64,000 nucleotides of DNA from the NCBI GenBank assembly GCA_036874045.1, contig CM072345.1, positions 11,828,501 to 11,892,500 on the forward strand, read 5' to 3'. Under the pieces are notes generated by a model, which saw only the letters and a list, made by a program, of their open reading frames with translations, searched no databases and was not told the DNA's origin. Made by a program: the position numbers and the translations under genes. Position 1 is the stretch's first letter, and each line of letters starts with the position of its first letter. The stretch comes from Cymodocea nodosa. Its lineage: Eukaryota; Streptophyta; Magnoliopsida; Alismatales; Cymodoceaceae. Shown piece by piece: positions 23,927-38,600 of the stretch.

Positions 23927-25296
23927 TGAGGGAGGGCCGAGCCTTTCTTTCCGATCGAATTGACACAGAGCAGGGCTTTCTGCTTTGGAAGGGATCGAAA
24001 CAAAGATTTGAGTCAGGCAAAGATGGGAGGGAGGAAGGGAAGTTTAAAGTGTCATCGTATCGGTCGAGGCCGAGACCACCACAAGCGACGGACGCGTAAT
24101 GGTGCCATCCTTTCCGGCTTTTCTCCTCTTCCAACGCAGTCGCCCCCCCGTGCTTCGAGTCACATGTGGTCTTCGTGGGGAAAAACAACGGCCCTTTGTT
24201 TTGCATGTAATTTAAATTTAAATCATAAGTATCGTTATTCATGATTTACTTGATGCTTTGGTTTCCACTTTTGGTTAGATCATTAATCAGGCTTAGGGTT
24301 TGGTTGGAGGAGGCCACGAGAGAAGATGTGGTTCTCGTTGTGGTCTCCGGCGACAACCCCAAGTGTTGTCGTTGACGACTCCTTGGCAATCGTAGCGTCT
24401 AATTAACGTTGATTTTGGCGGTCCCCTCTGTCTCTTTGGCGGGAGGCCGACGGTTACTTTGGTACGGAGCATCCTCGAAGACGTTACAACTGAGAAGGTA
24501 TAGTGAAAATCAAATGTTGTAAACGTCAATTTTAATTCTACTTAGAACACTCTTGTAAATGCCATTGATTTTGCATAAATTTCTTATTTTACTTAAAGTA
24601 AAAGTTGCGCACGTCTCGTAAGGATAAAATAAAATTATAAAAATAAAAATAAAAATCATCTTTAGACGAAGGGCTCGTATCTACAGAATGGCTATTTAAA
24701 TCATACCTATTTTTCCTATTATTATTTTTTTTAAAAAAAAAAACACAGCCCATTTCCATCATATATTAAACAAGCAAAGCAGAAATTGATGTACCTGAAC
24801 AAGAACGCCCATGTCAAGATAACACAGTTCGTCTTACGATCCATCACAAACAAAGAAATCTTTGAATCCAGGAAAACAAAATCGTTACCAAAAAAAAAGG
24901 GTTGGTTAAACAAGAATCCTGTTTCAGCGAAATATGCAAATATAACGAATTTTAATTTTTTTGAATTCAAGGAAATATGTAATTTTAATAGCTGATGGCC
25001 AACGAAATCAGGGATGATCAAGAAGAGGAGGAGACTAGTACAAATGCAAATATGCATGGTTTTAAACATTTACAAATCTTTTCATTACCCAAAAAAAAAA
25101 AAAAAATCTGCCCCTTTTTTATTATCAAAAAAAATAAAAATCTACACTTCTTTTTATTATCAAAATAAAAATAAAAACAAAAATAAAAATCTACACCTGT
25201 CTTATAGCTTGCGCTGGCGATTTACCGGCGAGGAGAAGACGGATTTCATCCAATCCGGGGAGACGATGAGTTGCTGCTGCTCCGATTAAACCTGCG
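23927..25296. other. Divergent promoter region between GH10 and RMR genes
   Basis: The 1.37-kb spacer separates the GH10 ATG (minus) from the RMR ATG (plus), so it must hold both promoters. An AT-rich half (24540-25200) has A runs near 25090 and repeated AAAATAAAAATCTACAC units at 25130-25195. No element could be assigned confidently. Confidence 0.6.
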
Positions 25297-28200
25297 ATGA
25301 GCTGCTGCTGCTTCTCCCATCACGCCCATGTCTTCTCCCCCGTTTTCCTCTGGTTCTCCTTCATCTCCCTCTTCCCGGCCGCCTCCGCCTTCGTCCGCCT
25401 CCGGGGCAACGCCTACTCCTTCACCTTCCTCGACGCCCCTGCCAGATTCGGTGAGCGCCGGAATCTTCGTTTCCCTCGCTTCGTATGCCGAATTTCACGT
25501 TACTTACGGGCTTTTTGTTTCGTTCCTTGACGGAACTCAGCTGTTCCCGTCGAGGGTGATGGGATCTGCGGATCTCTGACCCTCGCGGACCCCGTCGATG
25601 CTTGCTCCGCGCTGAAGGGCGGTAACTCCACGGGTAAAGTGGGGTTCGTGTTGGCTGTACGGGGCGCCTGCAGCTTCGAGACGAAAGTGAGGAACGGGCA
25701 GGATGCTGGGTTCGACGCTGTCATTGTGTACGATGACCAGGATGAGGGCAGCTTGATCTCGAGTAAGCGTGATTCTTCCAAATAAGCCTTTTTCTCAATA
25801 TCGACGTGCGTATACTAGCGGTTTTTTGTAATGCCTTGTTCCTGATGTTAACCTTTTTATTGGTTTTTTCAACGACAAATAAACTTGATGGTTGAATGGA
25901 CTCTCTGCGAATAAGTGAAATTTAAGGTGATGGTGTAAGGTACCAGGGCTTTTTAATAAGTGAAATTTGTGGTAATGACGTAAAGTACCAAGGATTTTTT
26001 TTGAATGATGGATAGTGTTTTTGCTTGGGTTTGAATTCATGATTCACTTCCTTCAAAGGTCTTTATAAGGTGAAGGAAGACCAACTATGTTATTGAAGTT
26101 AAAGTACTAACGCGTCTACCAAGTACATAAAGAAGGCCATAGGAGCGTACCTTTTATTCATGAGTGGCCATTTCATCAAATTTTTAATGGATATAAAGAT
26201 CATATTACTGTCACAAACCTTTGGCATTTGTAGCCCATAGACTTATTCCAAGTCAAATATTTTGGACGGGTTGAAGTGCATCGATATTGTCGGCCTCCTT
26301 GTTGTTGGGATTTTTCTTTCTTTTTTTCACTCTGTTTCAAGTACTATTGCAGGAGATTAGAAATTTCTCTTATTCAATTATAAGTGCAGACCAAATCTGC
26401 TGCTTCGATTCATTGCTGACCTGCTACTTGATAACTCATCGTTGCCAATTCCTTCTTGTGGGTCAATATCTCTCATACCTTCAACCTTTAAATCCTTCTG
26501 AATTCTCTGCTCTCAAGTTATTTCTCAAGATACCATCAGGGACACTGAATTGGATTGGCTGATTTGACCAAACAGATTGTCAATTGAATGCTTAACCAGT
26601 CCTATAATCGACACTTTTCATGGTTTAACCATTGAATCTGTTGAATTGCTGGTCCAATAGGTTCCTTTTTTCCAAAAAATCAAAAATCTGTATACCCCTA
26701 AACCCATTGGACTTGATTATCCAAATCTAGCCTAAACACCCAAAGTTCAAAAACCTGGATTTTCTTGATTCTACTTAACGTTTATTTGCATACCATTATA
26801 AAACATTATATTGTCATGTATGGTTTATAAAAAAATCATGTGTCAATATGTCCTTTTAAAACTTAATTTTTATTGAAAATACCACCATGGTTAACAACCG
26901 TGACTTAGTGACCATTTAGGGCATTTTGTATGTGTGAAATGTCCTATTTACCCATCTTTTGCCTAATAGTTTATCACTTACAATGGATCCATCCCTTAAT
27001 TCCACCATTATGGTCAACTTCTACCTTGTCTCCTCCTTCCATTATGTAGAAGACCATTGCCAAGTTGATTGGAAGAAGAAGAAGAAAAGGGAGGAGGAGG
27101 AGGACCAGAAGAAGAAGAAAGAAAAGAGGGTAATTTAGTCATTTCACATGTAAGTTAAAGTGATAACTTAAGTTACATTTGGTATTGTAATGCAAATGAT
27201 AATTAAGTAGAACATCTGGTTTTAAGAGTGTATCAATAAATGTGTTTTAAAATGACATATGTTGCAATATGAAATTTTACAGCGGCATGCAAGGAAAAAT
27301 GTATTAATTATTTACTCATTATGATACAATATTGTAATGCAAATGATATTTAAGTATAACATTTGGTTTTAAGAGGGAATAACGATAAAAGTGTTACAAT
27401 GACATACAGTACAATATGATATTTTACAGTGGCATGCAATCAAAAATGTATTAATTATTTACTCATTATGATACCATTTGACTGAACCAGGTGGATCGGT
27501 TTTTGTACCAGACTATGATAGGAAAATGGTTACCTAGTATTCACTTTCTTGCAAATTTTATCCATGATACTTGTTCATTTTCGTTCATTTTTATGTACAT
27601 CTAAGTTATATCTATTCTACAATCATTATTTTTGCTCTAAAAATTATTGCTTGTATCCTAGTAGTATTTGCATCTTTTATTTTTGCAATTGATATTGTAC
27701 TTTATGCCGTGCTCCTAGAAAATTCATGAAATTTAACATTCTTCAAAATCATTCTAAATTCAATATATCCTATTAAATTAATAAAATTTAACTAAATTTT
27801 AATTTAGCCAATATTTCTCTTTTTTAACTTTCATAATTTCAATTTCCTCACAAAATTCTTTTATTTTAAATCTTTTTAGCCTTTTAGGTATTGTTGATTC
27901 TTTAGAATAATTGTTTGAGCACTTGTATATATTAATGTGACAAATGCCTAGAACCTTGTTTAGGTAAATAATCTTTACTGTAGATTGCTTGTGCTTTAGC
28001 TTATTGTAGATTTGTTCTAATTATTCCAAGATATGTGGTATATTTTAGTGAGGTCTTCCTTAAACCTGCATGCTTTGATTGACATTTCAACTGATATCTG
28101 ATAGATTTTGTATTTTGTTTCGACTAAGGTTATGTTTGGAATTGCATTTGTACTACAACTTTTTTGAGAAAATACTTTTTTTCAAAATGCATTTTCAAAC

Positions 28201-31198
28201 ATACCTAGTGGTTGCAACTTTTTTGTAAACACAAATTTTTCATTTCAGTTTAAATTTGACGTTTTTCAAAAGGTTGATGGAAGTTAACTTATGGAAAAGC
28301 TGTGGAAACATTCTCTTTCATTTTCAAGTCTGTTATTATAATTTTGCCAATCTGTTTTTACTGGAGGCATCACTAGCAAAGTTGGTGGTGACTTAAGTTA
28401 TGCTGAATATTGATCATTGGATTAAATCCAATGGTTATGATTATTTTATGAAGGATAGCTGATAACAAAGGTACATTGTCTTTTCTGGTTTCTAATGCAT
28501 ACATCTATGAGAAACCTCCACCTCCAAGTCTGCAACACAAACGCTTATGGCAGCATGCCTTTTTTGAGGGTAGAACCATATATTACATAATAAAAATGTA
28601 CAGCACCAAGGACACCATACGAGTGTCATACAACACAGTGACTCAGGAAAATAAAACTACAAACAATAAAAGCAAAAAGATCCAGTTCTACAGAAAGAGA
28701 ATACCCCAGCAATGTGCCTTGTTCAATGGTTATGGCACTCCTATTTTTATCCATTTTCAAAACTATGGACAGATCGGTTAATATTGAGGATTTTTTACCT
28801 AAAAAATATATGGGGTTGCTATAACGTTTGAACTGGGTCCACTTGATTAGTATTTAGTGAAAATTATGAATTGATATACGTATGAAAAACAAAAGGTTAT
28901 ATTTTTTGCAGTGGCTTGCTTCTATTTTTCTCTTCATTTACTTTCGTCTCTAAAACCTTTATTTGTTTCTGTTTTGTGTTGTTTAGCGCACCTACAGCCT
29001 ATCCTTTTCTCGAGTTTATTATATTCTCTGCTTCTGCTAGAAAAATGAAAAGCAAAAGGTTTTTCATTCCCAACTCTTGTATGAACAAAATCTAGTTTGC
29101 ATCAACTATTTAAATCTGGTTTGTCCCCTTGTTTAGTGTACATGAAGAAGCAAGAAAAAACAAATAATAGTGTAATAATGTAGATAGTAAATTTCGAAAA
29201 AACACAAATGTAGACATCCTCTTCCATGACAGATAAGACTCTTCCGTAGGCACAAACAAACTTGCAAGATTAAGGCAAAGAGACATTAGGGCAAGTAGGC
29301 ACTGACAAGTTGGATGCAGATGATGAAAAGGCAACCATAGTTTCAATGTTTAAAACCATTGTAGGCAACCTAAGATGGAAAATATACACCACCACTTTAA
29401 TCTTTAGTTGTAACATACAAGTGGTAGGATTTGGCCACTAGTGAAAATCATTGGTGTCGCTAGAAGTGTCATTTTTCTGTTTTTTGTTTCTACACAAAAA
29501 TCACCAAAAACTGCAAATAGTATTGATTTTCAATAAGCTAATTTTTCTAAAAAGTTGTAAGCTCAACCAAGCTTCAAATGCAATGTAAACCAATGTTCAA
29601 AATGATTGTGCTACCCTTTGCCTCTAAAGAGTTAGCCATCAAGTTTTAACATATATAAATGAGAAACATAGAAGTATTCTCTATAAATCTAAACCCAAAT
29701 AAATGGAAACAGATCTGAAATTGATCGCTGGGGTTTCATCAGCATTTCTTGATCTTAACATATTGTATTGCCTGGAAAGAAAGCAAGGCTTTTTTACTTG
29801 TATAAAATGAAGGAAATATCCATTGCCGATGAATTTCAGTAGCACTGATCTACGTTAATCTTTCATGATTGATGGTTGATGAAAATTGAAAGCTACTGAC
29901 ATTTACCAGTGTGCTTCTTTTCTTCCCCTCAAATAGAATACATGTGGCATGTGCATTATGTCCCAAGAGTATTTTTTGAGTAAGACATTGATCTAACCTT
30001 TAATTTTGAGTGTTTACAAGTCAATTCTCCTTCTATATTTCTTGATCATTTGTTTGTATTACTGCAGTGATTGGGAATCCCAATGGCATATGGATACATG
30101 CAATATTTGTTTCAAAAATGGCAGGTGAGACATTAAGGAATTTTGCTCAAGATGAAGAAGGAGAATGTTGTATATACCCTTCAACGGAGGAAACTGCTGG
30201 GACTGTATTGGTGATATCCCTTGCTTCTCTTGTCATTGTAATGTCTGTTCTTGCAACATTCTTCTTCGCACGAAACTGTCGAAGGCTTCACAATGTTGCT
30301 CAGAACCATCCCCAAACCATGAACAGAGAAGATGTTGACATTCTACCTTGTCTTACATATAAGGAAGCTAATCCAAAAAACAAATGCATGTCAGAATTAT
30401 GTGTTATCTGCCTTGAAGACTATAATGATGGAGAGACTCTCAGAGTTCTTCCTTGCCAGCATGGTAAGCCAATTAACCATATTTAGATATTTTGTTCAGA
30501 TTTTTTTAATTCAAACATCTTTAATTGCAGAAGTGGTCCTTTTATACAAGCTATGTTGGCCTACAAAATTATTCAATAAAAGATAAATAAAAATAAAAAT
30601 ATTGTTATGGCTATTCTTATAATACCAAGGACAACTGAGAGTGTGAAGTTCATTACTTGTAGGCAAGAATGCCAACTAATAAATATTTTAGAATGTATAT
30701 TTTGGTAGACTTTGAATCATTATGAGTTCTACTTAGATCAGAAAGTTCCACACAATGCCCATAAACTGCTGCATCAGGATTCTCTGGTAATCTATTAGAC
30801 TGGAGGTTCTTACTAGAATCCAATTCTGATGAGAATATCTTCTGGGTAATATCAATGAGAACGGTATATTTGGCCAGCTATAATTGAAATTCTTACTTTA
30901 CCTTATTCGAATCCTGTAATGGATTCAATTCTGATGAGAATATTTTCTGCACAATTTCACATTACTGAACGTTTAAAGCCTTAGACTTGGTCACTTATAA
31001 ATGACTGCATGATTTCAATTCTGATGAGAATTTTTCTGCATAATTTCATATCCTCTAAAGCCAAATATTTTGTCACTTATTTAAATGCTGATGTGAATAT
31101 GGTGTACAGAATTCCACTCCGTCTGCATCGACTCATGGTTGACAAAGTGGGGGACGTTGTGTCCAGTTTGTAAGTATGATGTGAGCTCTGGAAAATAA
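25297..31198 (+). CDS. RMR-type PA-TM-RING-H2 vacuolar sorting receptor, 4 exons
   Basis: RMR proteins bind cargo in the lumen through a PA domain and help route it to storage vacuoles; the RING suggests E3 ligase ability (family knowledge). Exons 25297-25450, 25541-25762, 30068-30463, 31110-31198 total 861 nt (286 residues), in frame with GT-AG introns. A signal peptide covers about 1-31. The PA domain runs about 45-150, with [31 protein letters not shown] and [14 protein letters not shown]. One membrane segment lies at about 170-193. The RING-H2 ligands are C237, C240, C255, H257, H260, C263, C275 and C278, and the domain ends [16 protein letters not shown]. The protein stops eight residues after the last Cys, so it lacks the long Ser-rich tail of Arabidopsis RMR1. 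Intron 2 is 4.3 kb with no recognised gene. Alternative last exons cannot be excluded. Confidence 0.92.
27184..27474. repeat. Tandem duplication, 147-bp period, in RMR intron 2
   Basis: Copies start at 27184 and 27331 with ATTGTAATGCAAATGATA and end TTACTCATTATGATAC. Roughly 20 differences by eye. Non-coding. Confidence 0.9.
30922..31090. repeat. Imperfect ~90-bp duplication in RMR intron 3
   Basis: CAATTCTGATGAGAAT recurs at about 30926 and 31016, each followed by a related stretch ending in GTCACTTAT. A third partial match lies at about 30820. The repeat reaches to within 20 bp of the last exon of the RMR gene. Confidence 0.75.
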
Positions 31199-32676
31199 CA
31201 TTCAAATCATCATATATGGTTCTGTTGTATATAATTTTCAACCACATTTGGGTTTGTAAATTAACCAAGGGATCCTAAGAGATCATCAAAGATCAATTTT
31301 TTTGCCCATATCATACGGATGATCGAAAGCAGAATATTTCTCTGATCTATTGTCAGTACAAGATTCTCTTCAGTCCGACAGATTGATAACCCCTGTGGTG
31401 GCAACTATGTTAAGTGTAAGATTGTTATCATAGAACATTTACTTTGGAGATTTGCAAACAGCAAATAAGGTGATCAGGTAGATATCCAGCCTCAGCTGAT
31501 AAACATTTAATAGCCTTGTTTATTTGTTTTGCATTCAAGAACCAACGTATGTTAGTGATGGAGACTTGCAAATGTTGTTGTGAATCAACAGAAGAATTGC
31601 AGTTGTTGGAAATTTTGATAAAGCATATATTCTTTAGGCTACAGGAAGATACGCTTGTTAGGAGAAATCATTGGTTTACTAAGTTGATTACTTGCAGACG
31701 ACACATGCATGGAACAATCTAATTTTTTAGTTTTTTTTATAATTTACTGTTTTATTTTTATAGAACAAAATTGGAAAAAGAATGCCCTTCTGAGGTCAAT
31801 GATTTAAATCTGAATTGTCGTGATTACAAACGCGCTTTTCCACCCTTGTGAAATTAAGCTTTGAAAAATTACCTTCTACCACAAACATGGGTAAAATGTT
31901 TGCAACGCTAATTCGAAGGTTAAAACGCTACACGTAGCTCTGATTTCTCTATAGGATTATCCCTCATACTGGAGCACACAGAACTTACAAATTAGGCCAT
32001 TTCACTTTATAAATCTTATTTTTTATGGTATTTTTCAAAATATCGGCAATATTTTTTTTTTTGATAACATCAATACTTTTTCTTAAAAATAAACGCAAGG
32101 CCTCTTCCTTCACTGAGATCTGAAATATCAATTACAATATCCTGCTAAATCGATATTATTTAATTCATCTAAAATGTAGGAAGAAGCTCGTAGGGCATAA
32201 GTAAACAAGCGGGCAATTTTAGAAGCATTATTATGACAATCGCATCTTTAATATATCAGGGTAATCAAACAACTTTAAATCTGAGTACAACTCTGCTATT
32301 GAAGAATAGTCTTCACGTTTCGTAACTCCAAAGAATGACACATGCAACCCAAAGGAACTTAAGGCAAGCAACATCAAAAGAACCGCACGGTTCTCACGCC
32401 AAAAAGAAATATAAAATCTTACCACAACAAACAATACACCCGTTCAGGGACAGGTTCCCTAACATTAAGAACTAAGACTATTGTTCTGGTGCAACAATCT
32501 AAAATTTTAGAATATCGTTAGCTAAAGAATATAGCTGAATCCAAAGCTGCCGCTGCTCCTTGACTTCAAAACAAAAACGCTACATGAGTACTGAGGCAGA
32601 GCAGCATTCTTTACGCCCTTGGTTTTAGTTTCTTCATCATACTTTTACCAACGGGTGTAGTGATCCGATGAAGTTA
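31199..32676. other. Convergent spacer between RMR and RPN9 3' ends
   Basis: Holds the 3' untranslated regions of both genes. No coding stretch beyond short random frames. AT-rich around 31720-32100. Confidence 0.6.
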
Positions 32677-35600
32677 TCACGACGCTACTAGATCCGGTGT
32701 CTCGGCTTCAAAAGATAACAAAGCAGTGTGTACCTTGCTCACCCAACTATCTAATCGATCACGCAATGATTTGATCTGCGGTATTCCCAAAACTCTAGGT
32801 TGCACCCATGAGATGTAAACAGTTCCCTCCACTTGATCGATTATGCCTTCAATAAGGTGAACCTGCACAAATTTCCATATTAATTGTCAATCATTCAGCT
32901 TCATGAAGTTCAGGTAAAAAGTTGGTTTCCATACGCCGGTTAGGATGGTAAACACTGAAATTTTCAGGCAAAGTGTCAATGTAATAAAAAGAAAACAAGA
33001 GAAAAGCGAGGCACATCTTATGTGTAATGTTCTTAAACTAAATGGTCAACATCAATGTCCAAATGCAAATGAAAATAAGTAAAGGATTATCATACCTCAA
33101 TGGATGGATGTAGGAAAAGAACTTAGTCCAAAATACTAAAATTAGGCTAGCAACTTGGAATGTAGGAACCTTGCCTCATAAGGGTACAAAGCTAGTGGGT
33201 CATCTGAGTTACGGTGATTCTACTGATAATTTGAACATAATGGATGAAATTTTCATTTATTATAGATGAAAAATTTTCATCTATAATCAACTACGAAAAT
33301 TTTCACTCATATAGATGAAAATTTTGATAACATGAAATAGAGTGATTCTCATTAGGTAATGGGTCATCCAAGTTAAACAAGACCTACGGAATGTTATGTT
33401 AAAAGAGGCAAAACTGTTGCAAATTAGATTCAAGGTAGTTTCAGCATGAAAGATGGAAGTAATGAAGCAGTCCAAGGTGAACTAAAAATAATCTGAATTA
33501 TATGAATCAATATTTGATGCTTGACGTGGACTGTAGAATCATGGTTGGGCATAATTAGTCCACTAAAATGAAATAAAATTATAAGCTTTTTAAACACACA
33601 TTCAAATCGTATGGAGCAAGCCAACTACAGTAATGATAAAGCAGGTAGATGTCACATCAGCAAAAAGTTTGGTAGCAAATATGTGACAACTAAAATTTTA
33701 AAAGTTCTAGATGCCCAATAGAAATGCAAGCCAAACAAGTCGATTGCACAAATCCAAGAACTTCATCCGCAAAACTCCTACCAGCAAACAGGCAAGAGAT
33801 CTGAACTGAAAACCCAAAGCATGTTTGCAATAATAATGAACAAAATTACAACTTAGAAGCCATGGTTCAAGCAGACCAACATCGAGAAAAAATAGCAGCA
33901 AGCATGCGATACTATTAAAGTTTTAAATACTTGATGGAAATAATTATCGAAGCTCAAGAAAACTTACTGAAAGACTTTTCATTAAAAGATACTCCACATC
34001 CTCTATAGAAAGTTTAGTGCGTTCAGCAATTACGCTCAATGGAATTGTTCTATCTTCTGAAGGCCGGCTGCAAAAGAAATGATTATATATTTCAGAAAAG
34101 TGCGGTTATAAGAGATTAGGCAAACAGCTCAATGGCACATGATAGTTAACACAAGACCTTAAATCCACTAATAGATTAATGATCTTTAATTTACCCCAAA
34201 CAAAATTTACCTAAATATAATCTCCATGAGGCAAAGAATATTGATTTTTTCAAGTAGATTCTTCTCATTCTGGACTAATGCAGGCTGTGCACTAAGAGCA
34301 GCATTATGAACACGACAGAGTTCATGATAGCGAACTAAATTCCCTGTGTTAAATGCCTGAAGTATATGGTATACCCACTCCACTTTAGTTCCGAGGAGGC
34401 TCTTTATCTGGATAGAAAGCATCAGATGGTTATTATATAAGTAGATATCACCGATCAATGGCAGAAAAGAAATGAAACTTTTGTTAAAGGCATCGTACAT
34501 AAGAAAAAATTAGAATGCTCATACACATCATGAAATTACGAATAACTTGGAGATATCATTGATATGGAGTATGGAAATTAATCAAGGAGTTAACAACAAA
34601 TTTAGTTAATAAACAACTGAATTAACAACTAATTTAGTTAATAAGACATGTATTTCATTCACATAGAGATTCAAAAAGCAGTTTGACAATGTTAAACCTA
34701 ACAAAATTGGAATAATTACACATAAAGCATTAAAAAGTTTTAATAGCTCAGAACATCTCTATCTAGAATTAGTTGGGTTGATGAGATATCTGCAGCTGCA
34801 GTACCTATAGTACATTACAGCTCTGAGAGAAAAAGTAGGGTTTGCATCTAATATGGTATATATAACTGCAAAAAGATACAGTACCATTCTCTTCAAATGA
34901 AAATTTTACAACAGCAATGGACATGCAATTGTGTTGCTATATTGGGCATGTATCCTGCTTACGGTCCAGGTCCAAAAGGCAGATGGGTGGCTGATTAGGG
35001 TGAAGTATGGATAATAGTAGACAGTAGATAATGATTATTTAAGGTATGTTTCTTAGCTTCCGTTTATATAGGATGTTTTTCAGTTGCATCACATTTTCAA
35101 TGAAAAAAAAAGATTTTTTGGTAATAACAAAAATATTTTAGCTGAAAGGAAAACTAAACATATGCTTCACTGTCTAAATGTAGGACTTTCTTAGTTAATT
35201 CATCAAGGCATGGGAGAACATCAGTTTCGCAGGGACACAGGGAACCAGGTACAGAGAGAAAAATAAAATTATACAATATAATAATGAAATGACTAGCAAC
35301 CTTCTTCTACAAAGAGAAATGGTCTATGAATTCATGATGATAGTGTGAGTAAAGGTAGAGCAGTGCATATTTGCTGAACTAGGTTAAATGTGCACCCATC
35401 TACAAACCTGAATAATCATTGACAGAATTTGAAAAAAAAAAAAAAAAGTATTGCCATCCAACAAAAAAGGCATTCTTACAATTGGATGTGCCAGAAGTTC
35501 TCCAAAGTTATATATGTTATCTCCAAGAAGGGCAGATAAGGACAAATCAAACGCTAAGTCCTGAAATAAAACATAACAAGACTTAGTGAAATATGATTGG

Positions 35601-38600
35601 CACCGTTTGCTTCATGAGCTAGTAGGCTATATTTTGGCCATCTCCATGACTAGGTATTATGGTAAATCTGAGCTTCATCTCTTAGGTAGCATTCGATAGT
35701 GCCTTTCAAAAATATAAACAGCTTATTAAAATAATGTGGCACAAGAAAAAGGTACTCCACAAATTTTTTTGAAATCAAAGTATCTGTTAGTGCGTATGGA
35801 TAAAAGATAAGTTGGCATATTAAAGCAAGCTTCTGTGAACATAACAGTTTACTCTAACTTTTTATCAAAAAAACCTTCATAAGGAATGGCAAAATGATTG
35901 GGCAAGATGAATTCAGGCCCAACCCATTTACGATTTTTTTGAAAAAGGGTACAATTATTTCTCATTAGATAAGAATAACCATATCGCATAATTGCTAATT
36001 GAAGATAATCAATCAGAAAATGGTCATTGAAACCTTCCAACCCCAATACAACAAAAAAGATTCATTTCCATTCCCATTGCAACACTGGCCATTACAAAAG
36101 GCATTCCCACTGTTTACGAAGGGCCTGTGAATTATGACGGATCTACTCAGCGTAGCACAGTTTACTGCAGAAGAGATTATCATTCCTGGCAACAACTTTG
36201 GGTCAATTGAAACCCATTAACAACTAAACCCCAGATCCACCTACGACTCTGGGTCAACTGAAACCCAATGTGCTGATCAAATGGGTCGAAAATCTCAATC
36301 CAAAGATTCCAAACACAACTCATTTAAATGAGTTGACCCATTTAACAAGGTTTATCAGTTAAATGGGCTAAATAGGACAGCAAGCAACCTGTTTAACCCA
36401 ATTAATTGATTTAATCAGGCTTTAAAATATTATCAAAAAATTGAAAAACTTTACAAGATTTACAAATAAATAAATAACTTATGGTCTTCAATTACACAAC
36501 AATAATCAACTGCATTAGAATTAGACTTATTACTTTAAATATTCAAATAAATAAAAGTCTACAGGTTCTTGATGAGTAAAATTTGTGATCCATTCATTAA
36601 AGTTGCTAAATATGTCAACTTGTTTTTGACTTCAAACTGTCTATGCCTGAACCCAACCCAATAAATATTGAGTTGCTATGTTGGATTACATAGGTAGGAT
36701 TAAGAATTGTCACCCTCTACCTTTCAGGAATAAGTTGTTCACAATAATTATTTCCAGACTAAGTTTGCATGAAATTAGCACATACTATAGGTACTTCTAT
36801 ATTCTAGTTTGATCCATTTTTTCGACAAAGATTATCATAAGGAAAATGGAAACACAAACCATGACTCAATAGAAGCTTTATCAAATATAATACTATAAGT
36901 TGCCTATAAAATAACTTCCAAAGTGAAACAAACCAATTTTAATGAGAATAACAACCATCTAAACCATAATCCCACTATATGGTGTTGGCCACATGAATCT
37001 TTTTCTTTCATATATTTCTACCTATAGTCAAATCTTTGGTTAAATTATAGAAATTTAAATATTTCCTCTAAAGCAATTTTAATAAGACCAGCATTAAAAA
37101 CACTAACAGAAAATGTAATTGCTACAAAAATTCAAACAAATTTTATTTGGATGGCATTATAGACGCTTTATACTACAAATGTCAAAAAGCTCTAGACACT
37201 AATTAGCCAACTCTAGTTTTTTGGTTCAATTTATCCTAAGAAAAAAGAAAATCCAAACTGCAACAGAAAGAAAATCCTCAACATTGAAGATGTAAATTAG
37301 TAGAAACACAAGGATATTTAACAAGAAAACTGCAACAGTTCTACAATCACATTAAGTTGGAAAAGAAATACTGAATTTTCTCCTTAAGAAATCGTGAGAA
37401 GATTTGTACAAATGCTTCCTAGGGTAGTATGTCATTGATATTGTCATTTATTTGTGAGGAAAAATTACCAGCTTGAATGATTCTGATAGTGATTCTACGG
37501 TGGTGTATGCCAGATAAAGAAGAGCACTCTTGTAGAATCCTGCAAATTCCTGGCGTGATTTGTGATATTGGGATGATATCCAATAATAGCTGGCATGAAC
37601 AGAAGGATCAATATCAGTCATGTTGTCTAATGTACTCTTCCCATCTTCAAGAAGCTTCTTGCATTCTTTTTGATTCCCCTTCTCCAAACTGAATGAAGCT
37701 ATTTGCATCTTTACATAGAGAATAGGCTCCTCAATTCGTAAGTCACGAGTAGCATGAAGTTTCTCAATAACCCCTTCAAGATAGCCGATAGCAGCTTCTT
37801 TTTCAGCATATTGGCGAGAAACAATGGCAGCAAAATGTGCAAGCTTCAAAAGATTGATCTTTGTCTCAAAGTCTGTAATAAAGTTGTGATACAGATGAAT
37901 GAGTGCATCACCTGCCTGAAAATTATATTATAAACAGAGAACATCATGACTTTGCAATCTCAAAACACTGTATGTAAATGAAAGAAAAGTAACTACATGA
38001 ACCATTTCTATGATATTTAGTGGAGACTTAAGAGTACAGGAATAAATGGATTATCTGATACATAAATACTAATAAGTCACATGTAGGCCAATAACAGGAA
38101 ATATAAAGGTTATTCAAACAAAAACAAATGCAGACAGGTGTTAACTAAAAATGTTTCAAACGCAAGCAAGCATGATAAAATGCAAATTCATAAAACCAAC
38201 CAAGTTGACTGTACAGAATGTTTGGATTGATTGAAAGTAAAGAATGAATCAATCATAAGTAGCAAGTAAAATTTAAGATTGGATCCAAAATACAATAAGA
38301 TAAAAATTGATGCTTCCAATGCAAAACTAAAAAGGGAAAACCTAGCACATAAGGCTTCCACCGATGTGGATTTGAGGGAAAATCCAATTTTATGCAGCCT
38401 TAATACTGTTTCATATGATTTGAACCTGTGAACTCTAGGTTACATGGTGCAAGAATGCTTTTAGTTGGAAATAAAATACAAACAACAGATAACCTACAAT
38501 ACAAATTTTTCCAATTTAGTGGAAGTAGAGAATGAATCCACAAAAAATGTATCGAATGCAATTTTAGACAGCACAAAATAGAAAATAAAAATAAAATCTA

